This document shows positions 15,058 to 21,324 of a stretch of 32,404 nt of DNA, one piece after another. The stretch lies in IMG/VR virus record IMGVR_UViG_3300020162_000258, positions 1 to 32,404 of that record. The stretch is one strand, 5' to 3'. The position numbers and the translations under genes are program-made. This stretch comes from a virus. The notes beneath the pieces are model-generated. The model was not told the DNA's origin and did no database searches. It was given only the letters and a program-made list of their open reading frames with translations. Each line of letters starts with the position of its first letter. Within the stretch, counting starts at the first letter, position 1.

Positions 15058-15462
15058 TCACTTCTCAGTTGGTTTACGGACTTGGATTACGTACTTGTTG
15101 TCGATCTGAAGACCGATAGGGAGAACGTCCGGATTCTCCTCCAGAAACTGTTTCATGTTACCGTTGTGAATACGCTTTTCTAAAACGAAAGGCACATCGT
15201 TGTCTGCGATAAACTTGTACATATGCTCCCAGTCCGTTGTCCAATATCGCGTTTGGACACGGCGGGATAAAGTGCCAGCAGGGGTGCGGACACTGTCGAG
15301 GTTCTGCTCATTGCAGAAGTTAAGAAGCTCGGTAGAGATGAGTTCCAACTGGTCCTTCAAATCTTTGAGCTTGGCATCGTGGGCTTCTTCCTCCGCCGCA
15401 ACCGCAGCACGAATGTTACGGTACGCAGACACGAGGTCATTGATTGGTACTGGTTCTGACAT
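15058..15462 (-). CDS. Phage replication-module protein, unknown function
   Basis: A 134-residue protein, first gene of the unit starting at the promoter 15497-15525, with AAGGAGCAAAC before its ATG. Residues 12-50 form a charged coiled coil (AEEEAHDAKLKDLKDQLELI). The second half has RTPAGTLSRRVQTRYWTTDW and ENPDVLPIGLQIDNKYVIQV followed by RKPTEK. I recognise this layout (a helical start, then a TxxGT...YWTxDW...PxGL...VRK pattern) as recurrent in phage replication modules next to SSB-like genes, but do not know a confirmed function. A DNA- or SSB-associated role is inferred from context. Confidence 0.75.
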   Translation of the reverse strand: MSEPVPINDLVSAYRNIRAAVAAEEEAHDAKLKDLKDQLELISTELLNFCNEQNLDSVRTPAGTLSRRVQTRYWTTDWEHMYKFIADNDVPFVLEKRIHNGNMKQFLEENPDVLPIGLQIDNKYVIQVRKPTEK

Positions 15463-15496
15463 GGTTTGCTCCTTGCTCGGCTATTGCCGTAGTCTT

Positions 15497-15525
15497 GTTC
15501 TAGACCCTGTACTATACAGTGTCAA
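15497..15525 (-). promoter_or_regulatory. Sigma70-type promoter for the SSB-primase unit
   Basis: TTGACA (15520-15525), a 17-bp spacer beginning CTGTAT, and TAGAAC (15497-15502), about 35 bp before the ATG at 15462. The -35 part shares CTTGACACTGTAT with three other promoters in this window. It overlaps the last codons of the upstream gene, so the unit can be transcribed separately from the helicase block. Confidence 0.65.
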
Positions 15526-15781
15526 GCTCCTTCAGATATCTTTCTTCAATATGCAACGTCCTAGAGTGGGGCGTTTTAACGAATGGTTCGCATAAGTAGT
15601 CATGGCTGTGGTTGTTGTATGAAGCCACATTCACTACCGTAAAACCCTCAGGGTAGGTTAGAGCGTATGACCCCTTAGTGCAGCCAGTGGCCCTTAGGTG
15701 CAGCCTATCTTTTACCGTAACGCGGTCACCCACCTTAAAATTAAATACTAGGGGGCGTTCGGACATTTTTTGCTCAGTCAT
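15512..15781 (-). CDS. Small unknown protein after the SNF2 helicase
   Basis: An 89-residue protein starting one base after the helicase stop, with GGAGGAATAAA before the ATG. It contains FKVGDRVTVKDRLHLRATG, a beta-barrel-like opening typical of small SH3-like or KOW-like folds, then SYNNHSHDYLCEPFV and the charged end RTLHIEERYLKELDTV. No family is recognised. Its tail overlaps the promoter for the next unit. Met6 is a possible second start. A nucleic-acid or partner-binding role is only a guess. Confidence 0.7.
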   Translation of the reverse strand: MTEQKMSERPLVFNFKVGDRVTVKDRLHLRATGCTKGSYALTYPEGFTVVNVASYNNHSHDYLCEPFVKTPHSRTLHIEERYLKELDTV

Positions 15782-15782
15782 T

Positions 15783-17324
15783 TTATTCCTCCGTCATCTG
15801 TCTATATAAATCTATGATACGTTTGTGGTTCTCGATATTACCGCGAAGCATATTGTATAAGCGGTCTTCCACCTCGCTGCCTTTGATATGCACGATGGTC
15901 ATAGCGTTATTCTGGCCGGGACGATCAATACGGGCATTGGCTTGGAGGTAGGTCTCGACTGATGTTACGGGAGCATACCAAATGATTGTGTCTGCTGCCG
16001 TAAGTGTAAGCCCGTGTGATGCAGCCTGTGGCTGAATGATAAGCACATGGGGGTCGGGTTGCGTTTGGAACTGGTGAATGATGTCGCTGCGCTTGTTCAC
16101 CGATACCTTACCGTTGATGACGTCGCAGGATACACCAGCCTTTTGCAGTTTGGCGCGTAGCAACTCGATGGTGTGGGTAAACGGCACGAAGACCAGCACC
16201 TTATTGCTGGCTTCCTCGATCACTTCTAACACCACGTTAAGGCGGTTAGACACATCGAACTCTAAGACTTCGCCAGTATCCGTATAGACTGCGCCTCCGC
16301 TAATCTGGAGTAGCTTGTTGATACGGGCCGCAGCGTTCACCGCGCTGACCTCTTCGCCATCGGCTTCGAACAGCATCTGGCTCTTTAGCTTGTTGTAGTA
16401 TTTCTGCTGCTGTGGGGTGAGCGGCGCTTCACGTTCGGTATGAGTCACCGCTGGCAAGTCGAGGCAATCCTTCTTCTCAAACCGTATGGCTGGCTGAAGA
16501 ATACTATGCACCACATCCTGCGAGTGCGGCTTGGGAACCCATTTGAACTGGGTCACCTTCATCATAACCTGTTCGCGGTACTGGCCATAGAACTTAGGGC
16601 AGTTGGGGCCATCAGCTAACTTAGCGAGGCCGTAAGCATCAAGAGGGCTTTGTGCTGCTGGCGTACCTGTAAGCATCCAGATACGCGGATTCAGCGCATT
16701 AACTATTTGCTTAATTGTTTTCCAGCGGTTGGTCTGCGCATTTTTGTATGCGTTTGCTTCGTCGATCACGATGAGGTCGAACCCACCAGCGATGATCTGG
16801 TCCTTCACGATAGCCAGCCCATCGAAGTTAATGATGACGAACTCGGCCCCTGCTTCAATGATCTTCTCACGTTGCTTGGCAGCGCCATGCGCTACGCTGC
16901 ACGAACGGTGCATAGCGAACTTAAACAAATCCTGTTGCCACGCAGACTTCATGATAGAAAGTGGGCATAGCACCAGCACACGTTTGATATCACCGCGCTT
17001 CATGAGGTAGTCCGCAGCCCAGATTACGCTGGCTGTCTTACCTGTACCCTGCTCGTTGAAGCAAAATGCGCGTTTACGGATTGATAAGAAAGAAGCTGTA
17101 ACCTTCTGGTGTTCGAACGGGGTTAGCTTACCTGTCCACTCATAGGACCTAAGCATGGGCGATGGTGTGTCGATGAACCCGAGCCCAGCTAGTATCTCAG
17201 CTTCAGTGTGCCCCCATTTGACAACCACGCCTTCCTTAACGGCAGCGCTCTTGTGTATATGATCCGTGATGACGGACGGGTCCTGAGCGCTGACTAGCAA
17301 CGCCTTGTTGTCAATGATTTCCAC
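15783..17324 (-). CDS. SNF2/SF2-type DNA helicase
   Basis: A 513-residue SF2 ATPase with the motifs in order: a Q-like motif PFEHQ (69-73), Walker A EQGTGKTAS (91-99), motif Ia VLVLCPLSIMKSAW (116-129), DEAN box VIDEANAY (186-193), motif III LTGTPA (218-223), and in the C-terminal lobe VLVFVPF, SHGLTLTAAD and motif VI ANARIDRPGQ. This arrangement fits the small SNF2-like helicases common in phages (about 450-550 residues), thought to act in replication or recombination. The start is GTG at 17324, preceded by TAGGAGCAAACT with good spacing. It lies downstream of the Cas4-like nuclease and the HNH-like gene, as part of a DNA-processing cluster. Substrate specificity cannot be read from the sequence. 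Confidence 0.93.
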   Translation of the reverse strand: MEIIDNKALLVSAQDPSVITDHIHKSAAVKEGVVVKWGHTEAEILAGLGFIDTPSPMLRSYEWTGKLTPFEHQKVTASFLSIRKRAFCFNEQGTGKTASVIWAADYLMKRGDIKRVLVLCPLSIMKSAWQQDLFKFAMHRSCSVAHGAAKQREKIIEAGAEFVIINFDGLAIVKDQIIAGGFDLIVIDEANAYKNAQTNRWKTIKQIVNALNPRIWMLTGTPAAQSPLDAYGLAKLADGPNCPKFYGQYREQVMMKVTQFKWVPKPHSQDVVHSILQPAIRFEKKDCLDLPAVTHTEREAPLTPQQQKYYNKLKSQMLFEADGEEVSAVNAAARINKLLQISGGAVYTDTGEVLEFDVSNRLNVVLEVIEEASNKVLVFVPFTHTIELLRAKLQKAGVSCDVINGKVSVNKRSDIIHQFQTQPDPHVLIIQPQAASHGLTLTAADTIIWYAPVTSVETYLQANARIDRPGQNNAMTIVHIKGSEVEDRLYNMLRGNIENHKRIIDLYRQMTEE

Positions 17325-17341
17325 AGTTTGCTCCTAGTGGG

Positions 17342-17626
17342 TTATTTCTTTTTACGTTCTCGCGTACTTACTTCCGATACAAGATTGCCCTTGCTGTCCC
17401 GCTTGAACGAGCGGTTAGCAGATTTGCTAACTAGCCGTACGCCATCTTTATTGGTGCCGCCTTTGTCAAATGCTTTTGTATGGGCAACGTCTTTCCCGTC
17501 ACCCTTCTTCGCTTTACCAGCCTTCACCATCTTGGCACGGGCCGCATTGCGCTGCGCTCGGTTCTTTTTCTGCTCTAGCTTGCCTTGGTACTTGTCGTAC
17601 TCAGCGCGGTAGTCTCGTGCCATCAT
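17342..17626 (-). CDS. HNH-like small protein with altered catalytic motif
   Basis: A 94-residue, strongly basic protein with an ATGA overlap to the Cas4-like gene. The layout is that of the small phage HNH-type proteins: a basic helix (YQGKLEQKKNRAQRNAARAK), then KGDGKDVAHTKAFDKGGTNK, then VRLVSKSANRSFKRD. In intact members the central motif is usually DVDHxxPL followed by GG and an Asn. Here it reads DVAHTKAF, losing the second Asp before the His and the downstream Pro-Leu, while His48-49 region, GG and NRS remain. It may have become a DNA-binding protein without cleavage, or use altered metal binding. The family assignment rests on overall pattern. Either of two tandem ATGs (17626, 17623) may be used. 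Confidence 0.65.
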   Translation of the reverse strand: MMARDYRAEYDKYQGKLEQKKNRAQRNAARAKMVKAGKAKKGDGKDVAHTKAFDKGGTNKDGVRLVSKSANRSFKRDSKGNLVSEVSTRERKKK

Positions 17627-18297
17627 CTTCTCCGTGGCGGCTTGTAGTGTTCGCAGCTTTTAACTGGGCACCATCCGCATAGTGGGCTTGTCTTGGCGTT
17701 CCATATACCATTATCTATGGCAGATTCCAACTGATCTAACTGGTCGTTGAACACATTAAAGTACTGATCCAGCTTCTCTCTTACGTGTACCTTCTTAGGA
17801 AACTCATTGCTTACCACAAAGGCTAACGCTGACTTAATCTTCTGCACCTCTGGGTAGTGCACAAAGATGGCACCCGCCATAAGGTCAAGCTGCTTCATGT
17901 CTGCGTACTTAGCGCTCTTACCTGTCTTGTAGTCAATCATGTAGGCAGTCTTACCGTTCACAATCAGCAAATCGACGATACCACGCCACCATACGTCCTT
18001 AGCAAAGAAGGTGGTAGACTCGTAGCCAGTATCCGTCTTCCTGACACCCAGCCGCAACTCGGTGTGCTTTGTACCTTTCTTAGCAGCCAGTGGCTCCATG
18101 ATGGGTCGCATGTAAGCAAACTTCTCAGGGATGGGTGTGCCATCCTTGATGAACAACTCGGCGGCTTCATGGACTGCGGTCCCATAGTCAGCAGCTTCTC
18201 CCGGAATATCCTTGACGTCCTTCACAATCTTAAGGTGAAAGTACTTCTTCGGACACTGGTCGAAGGTCTTGATGCTACTATAGGACCACGCTGTCAT
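17623..18297 (-). CDS. Cas4/RecB-like PD-(D/E)XK nuclease
   Basis: A 224-residue nuclease. It begins WSYSSIKTFDQCPKKYFH, the typical N-terminus of the PDDEXK_1/Cas4-RecB family. Catalytic residues visible are the HE pair at 43-44, Asp109 in WRGIVDLL and the DYK triad in YMIDYKTGKS (Asp122, Lys124), with the later Gln136. Cysteines 15, 207, 210 and 215 (CGWCPVKSC) match the four-Cys iron-sulfur layout of Cas4/AddB-type exonucleases. It probably trims DNA ends in recombination or replication with the adjacent SNF2 helicase. There is no CRISPR array or other cas gene here, so a CRISPR role is not supported. It follows the DUF6378-like gene by one base (TAGCATG). Confidence 0.88.
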   Translation of the reverse strand: MTAWSYSSIKTFDQCPKKYFHLKIVKDVKDIPGEAADYGTAVHEAAELFIKDGTPIPEKFAYMRPIMEPLAAKKGTKHTELRLGVRKTDTGYESTTFFAKDVWWRGIVDLLIVNGKTAYMIDYKTGKSAKYADMKQLDLMAGAIFVHYPEVQKIKSALAFVVSNEFPKKVHVREKLDQYFNVFNDQLDQLESAIDNGIWNAKTSPLCGWCPVKSCEHYKPPRRR

Positions 18298-18298
18298 G

Positions 18299-18811
18299 CT
18301 ATCTAGTTTTCCCTTGGAGACGGTCAGCCACTAACGTAGCATATCCCGCTATATCAATCCAGCTATCTATATGATTTGGGTTACCATTTACAACCCGTGC
18401 AATCTTGCTGGCTATCATATCAAGGGCTTCTATTTGGTCGTCATCTAACTCGCTGTTGTTACATATGCGAATTGCATTTTTTATCTCCTGTGCGCACCCT
18501 GCTACATCTTCAAAGCTACCGTAAGTGGTCGCACGTTCGTTAAGGATTGTGTCTACAGCATTATCAGCCTCTGCCTCTGCCCTCCAGTCTTCGATCATCT
18601 CTTTGACCTTGTTGGTGTGCTCTGCGGCAGTCTGTCGCACCGTTTCCACCACTTCTTCCGCCCCTTCGGCTAACTTCTTCTTTAGCATGTAGATGTAACT
18701 TCCGCTAACCCCCAACACCTCGTTAATAAATGCAACGGATTCCCCCGCTTTCAGCATCTTTGTAACTGCTTCTGCTTTAGTCATTTTCAAATTTATCGGT
18801 ACTCTAGTCAT
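18299..18811 (-). CDS. DUF6378-like phage protein with N-terminal HTH
   Basis: A 170-residue protein with AAGGAGCAA before the ATG. Residues 10-45 (KAEAVTKMLKAGESVAFINE, then VLGVSGSYIYMLKKK) look like a small helix-turn-helix. Residues 55-80 are a charged helix. Residues 86-168 (ILNERATTYGSFEDVAGCAQ; DQIEALDMIASKIARVVNG; HIDSWIDIAGYATLVADRL) match the DUF6378 domain as I know it from many phages. Its function is unknown. The all-alpha pattern with many conserved acidic residues recalls MazG-like nucleotide pyrophosphohydrolases, but I do not see the full metal-binding motif. The added HTH suggests DNA binding or self-regulation, as inference. Confidence 0.8.
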   Translation of the reverse strand: MTRVPINLKMTKAEAVTKMLKAGESVAFINEVLGVSGSYIYMLKKKLAEGAEEVVETVRQTAAEHTNKVKEMIEDWRAEAEADNAVDTILNERATTYGSFEDVAGCAQEIKNAIRICNNSELDDDQIEALDMIASKIARVVNGNPNHIDSWIDIAGYATLVADRLQGKTR

Positions 18812-18823
18812 TTCATTTGCTCC

Positions 18824-19582
18824 TTATTTAAGATTGCCGCCGCTCTGCAAGAGGTCACCACCAAACACATACGTGCCTACATGATGTAACTTGATGAACG
18901 GGTGGGCGTGTATTTTGCCACCGTGGTTGCGCCACAGTTCACAAAAATGGTAATCTTCGCTTAGCAACGCACCGCTGTCGTCGATGCTGGTAGCGAAAAA
19001 CTCGTGGGTTAATGGCTTCTGGTACTCACCTGTCTCTGGGTCTTTGAACGACGACACACGATAGGTTGGCACGTGCGGTATCAACTCCTCGAATACCCCC
19101 CGCTTGATGAGCATGAAGCCTGTGCCGCCATGTCGCACTTCGATGCAACCTGTCTCGTCGGACTCTGCATTACCTGTACCAATCATGTTAAACACAAAGG
19201 CTCCGGCATGGTTCTCAAGATCAGTCTTCCCCGCAAGGGCGGCGCGGTTGACGCTATCCCAGTTCACTTCCTTCTTCGGGTAGATACCGCATACGATATC
19301 CTTATCGGCCAGCATCAGGTGCGCAACAGCCTCTTGATCGAAGCCGATGTCAGCGTCGATGAACATCAGGTAGTCGTGGTCACTCTCAAGGAATATCCGT
19401 GCCAGTTCGTTCCGTGCCCGTGTGATAAGGCTCTCGTTCATAATCTGGCACCATGCCACGTTGACCCCGACCTCGCGCATCTTAGCTATCGTAAAGAGCA
19501 AGCCCTGTACGTAGTTACCTGTGCACATGCCCCCATACATGGGGGTGGCAATCATAAGGCTTGGGCGTTTTTCTTCAGTCAT
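18824..19582 (-). CDS. Glycosyltransferase, GT-A fold
   Basis: A 252-residue protein. It opens with a beta strand and nucleotide-binding start (LMIATPMYGGMCTGNYVQGL), then SLITRARNELARIFL, and the metal-binding DXD motif in YLMFIDADIGFD (Asp76, Asp78). Then come HGGTGFMLIKRGVFEEL and the acceptor-side residues SEDYHFCELWRNHG, with the usual (S/D)ED before the C-terminus. This is the pattern of phage family 2-like glycosyltransferases. It could modify phage DNA bases, a virion protein or host surface sugar. Its place among replication genes, three genes from a methyltransferase, makes DNA modification attractive but unproven. The start overlaps the preceding small gene by 8 nt. Confidence 0.85.
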   Translation of the reverse strand: MTEEKRPSLMIATPMYGGMCTGNYVQGLLFTIAKMREVGVNVAWCQIMNESLITRARNELARIFLESDHDYLMFIDADIGFDQEAVAHLMLADKDIVCGIYPKKEVNWDSVNRAALAGKTDLENHAGAFVFNMIGTGNAESDETGCIEVRHGGTGFMLIKRGVFEELIPHVPTYRVSSFKDPETGEYQKPLTHEFFATSIDDSGALLSEDYHFCELWRNHGGKIHAHPFIKLHHVGTYVFGGDLLQSGGNLK

Positions 19583-19733
19583 TTGCTTTCGCTTTCTTTA
19601 GTTTTCTATAACGGCATTCCACGGAAGCAATCGTAAGCCCCATTTGTTCTGCCATATATGCTGGCCTTAGACCGTGCTCGTAATATTCCAGCAACTGTGC
19701 GTCTTTCTCAGGTGTCCATACTCGTTTAGACAC
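19575..19733 (-). CDS. Small SANT/HTH-like DNA-binding protein, GTG start
   Basis: A 52-residue protein found between two longer genes. The GTG start at 19733 shares its G with the upstream TAG stop (TAGTG), and its stop overlaps the glycosyltransferase ATG by 8 nt, so it fits the operon exactly. The sequence MSKRVWTPEKDAQLLEYY, then RPAYMAEQMGLTIASVECRY and RKLKKAKAND, is a SANT/Myb-like or GcrA-like HTH: the WTPEKDAQLL opening and the three-helix pattern ending in a basic tail are typical. It is likely to bind DNA. Whether it acts as regulator or helper of the neighbouring enzymes is unknown. Confidence 0.8.
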   Translation of the reverse strand: MSKRVWTPEKDAQLLEYYEHGLRPAYMAEQMGLTIASVECRYRKLKKAKAND

Positions 19734-19909
19734 TACTTACCGCCTTTGAAACGGCCACGGCTGTCGCGGTCAGTGAGTTTGTGCAGTTCAGCATTAAGTC
19801 GCTCGTTCTCACGCTTGATGCCTTCGGCGGATGCAAAGTTGCGTATCAACGCCACCAAATATCCAAGTACGAACAGTCCGATAAAAATAAAAATCAATAG
19901 CCAATCCAT
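19733..19909 (-). CDS. Small single-pass membrane protein
   Basis: A 58-residue protein. One hydrophobic segment (WLLIFIFIGLFVLGYLVALI) fills residues 3-22, followed by a charged helix (EGIKRENERLNAELHKLT) and a basic end (DSRGRFKGGK). ATG 19909 is chosen over ATG 19915 because AAAGGAG lies at the proper distance from the inner codon. An N-terminal anchor with a coiled-coil tail resembles i-spanins and other small phage membrane proteins, but it is far from the late genes and no o-spanin partner is visible. A lysis role is therefore not supported. Confidence 0.75.
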   Translation of the reverse strand: MDWLLIFIFIGLFVLGYLVALIRNFASAEGIKRENERLNAELHKLTDRDSRGRFKGGK

Positions 19910-19911
19910 AA

Positions 19912-20520
19912 TCATTCTCCTTTCTTACGTACAATTAACTGGTACCCAATGTGCACAATCTCCACTTCCTCTGCGAACAGGTTAATGAAGGCGTCGATGG
20001 CTGCTTTAGGGCGGTGCAGGATATCCCGTGCGTTCGGTGTCCATAGATAATCGTCGAATACCATCAGCCCCTTGGGCTTGAGTAGTGGCCAAGCCATACA
20101 CGCATCGGTCAGCACATCCTTAGCGATGTGGCTTCCGTCGATGTAGATGAAGTCGAAGCTATGCCCAGACGGGTGGCTCTGGAGTTCTGCCAACTTCTTA
20201 GTTGAGGTGCCCTTAAGTTGGAAGATACGGCGGCGCGGCAGCTTTTTTGTAGCTACAATTAAGTTGTGCCGGAAACGATCCTCGACTCCACCCATATCCT
20301 CTTCGCCATGCTCTTCGCCACCTTCCCATGTGTCGATGCAGCGCAGTTCGTCGCCTTCGGTCATCATGTTCTCGGCAATCCAGATGCTGCTGCGTCCTTC
20401 AAAAGAACCGATCTCAAGGAATTGTCGGTTCGTTGCTGTACCTGACAACATAAGGGTAAGCTGGTTCCAGATTTCCGGTGCCCAGTTGAACCAATCTTTT
20501 GTAAATTGATACTCGGTCAT
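19912..20520 (-). CDS. Class I SAM-dependent methyltransferase
   Basis: A 202-residue protein starting at the TAATG overlap (20520); an upstream in-frame ATG at 20535 lies inside the preceding gene. Motif I is FLEIGSFEGRSSIWIAE, the SAM-binding loop of Methyltransf_24 (CmcI/TylF-like) enzymes. Then CIDTWEGG (motif II acidic residue), FDFIYIDGSHIAKDVLTDA (motif IV) and LLKPKGLMVFDDY. This family methylates hydroxyl groups of small molecules or sugars, and phage members often stand beside glycosyltransferases, as here. No DNA methyltransferase (N/D)PPY motif is present. The substrate is unknown; modification of a sugar attached by the nearby glycosyltransferase is a plausible inference. Confidence 0.85.
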   Translation of the reverse strand: MTEYQFTKDWFNWAPEIWNQLTLMLSGTATNRQFLEIGSFEGRSSIWIAENMMTEGDELRCIDTWEGGEEHGEEDMGGVEDRFRHNLIVATKKLPRRRIFQLKGTSTKKLAELQSHPSGHSFDFIYIDGSHIAKDVLTDACMAWPLLKPKGLMVFDDYLWTPNARDILHRPKAAIDAFINLFAEEVEIVHIGYQLIVRKKGE

Positions 20521-20747
20521 TAGTCTTCCTTCCATCCATCAAGTATTTCATCAAGGCTTTCGTTCGGCTCTGGCTCTGGCCCCACCTTGGCTTTGTACTT
20601 AGCGCACCAGTCATCCGGCCTCACAATGGGAAACATACGCCTATTGTTTTTGTAGTCTGGTGAAGGTGGTTTTATCCTACACTCTAACCCACGGTATTCT
20701 TCGTCGGAATATGTGCACATCCAACACGCTGGTCCAGTATCATCCAT
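20520..20747 (-). CDS. Small four-cysteine protein, putative zinc binding
   Basis: A 75-residue protein overlapping the end of the sigma-like gene by 8 nt. Cysteines occur as CWMC near the start, then one in LECRI and one in DDWCAKY, a spacing seen in small phage proteins of the C-x2-C...CR...P...DWC type. The last 20 residues are acidic (EPEPNESLDEILDGWKED). A structural zinc site is likely. The function is unknown. The acidic tail could mediate protein contacts. Confidence 0.7.
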   Translation of the reverse strand: MDDTGPACWMCTYSDEEYRGLECRIKPPSPDYKNNRRMFPIVRPDDWCAKYKAKVGPEPEPNESLDEILDGWKED

Positions 20748-21324
20748 AACTTATTCCTTCCTCGTTTAGGTCTTTCAATAGTTTAGCATTGCTGGGGTGC
20801 CTTAGTTTCCGCAGTGCTTTTGCTTCGATCTGGCGTATACGTTCCCTATGTACGCCGTGATGAATAGCTACTTCATCAAGGGTTTCCTCCTCAAAAAACC
20901 TGCGGTGTATAATATCCTGCTGTCGAGGGGTTAGTACCTGTAGCGTTTTGGCTACCCTCTCTGAAGTAAGTACTTTCTGTACCATCTGTTCAGTGCCATT
21001 ACCGGAAGCAAGCTGTGCAACGGCGTCTTCACTCATGCTAACTTCGCGTGAGTTGCGCCCGAGCGCCATCCCCCGTTGCTTCTCAGTCCACAACTCTTCC
21101 GGCTCCGTCTGTAGCGCCGAGGACAAGGCAAAGGCGCAATCAAGCCACTCCCCAGTGTGAGCACTTACAGGGCGCTTTTTAAGTCCGATAAGCGTACCCA
21201 CTATTTGGGGGCCTAACCCCGACTGCTTGGCCAGTTCCGCTTGGCTTTTAATACCAAGCTTCTTCATCCGGCGTAGTATCAGGTTGTTACGCACGGTTAC
21301 CTTAACTGCATATTCATCCGCCAT
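20740..21324 (-). CDS. Transcription regulator: XRE-like HTH joined to sigma70 region 4
   Basis: A 194-residue protein. Residues about 10-60 (LILRRMKKLGIKSQAELAKQ, then SGLGPQIVGTLIGLKKRPVS) form a Cro/XRE-type HTH. Residues 131-177 (LTPRQQDIIHRRFF...TLDEVAIHHGVHRERIRQIE...ALRKLRHP) are sigma region 4, very close to primary sigma factors in the RERIRQIEAKALRKLRHP part. Region 2, needed to melt the -10 element, is missing, so it is not a complete sigma factor. Known phage proteins with an isolated region 4 act as co-activators, anti-sigma partners or DNA-binding regulators. The leader before ATG 21324 is GGAGCAAGCT. It lies directly downstream of the polymerase (11-nt overlap) and is a candidate switch from early to late transcription. 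Confidence 0.88.
   Translation of the reverse strand: MADEYAVKVTVRNNLILRRMKKLGIKSQAELAKQSGLGPQIVGTLIGLKKRPVSAHTGEWLDCAFALSSALQTEPEELWTEKQRGMALGRNSREVSMSEDAVAQLASGNGTEQMVQKVLTSERVAKTLQVLTPRQQDIIHRRFFEEETLDEVAIHHGVHRERIRQIEAKALRKLRHPSNAKLLKDLNEEGISYG

Noticed and set aside
17623-18297. A CRISPR-Cas system, suggested by the Cas4-like protein
   Set aside because: No repeat-spacer array and no other cas gene is visible. Phage genomes commonly carry such nucleases alone.
19733-19909. An i-spanin (Rz-like) lysis protein
   Set aside because: It has the anchor and coiled coil, but lies in the early block with no embedded or following lipoprotein partner and no endolysin or holin nearby.
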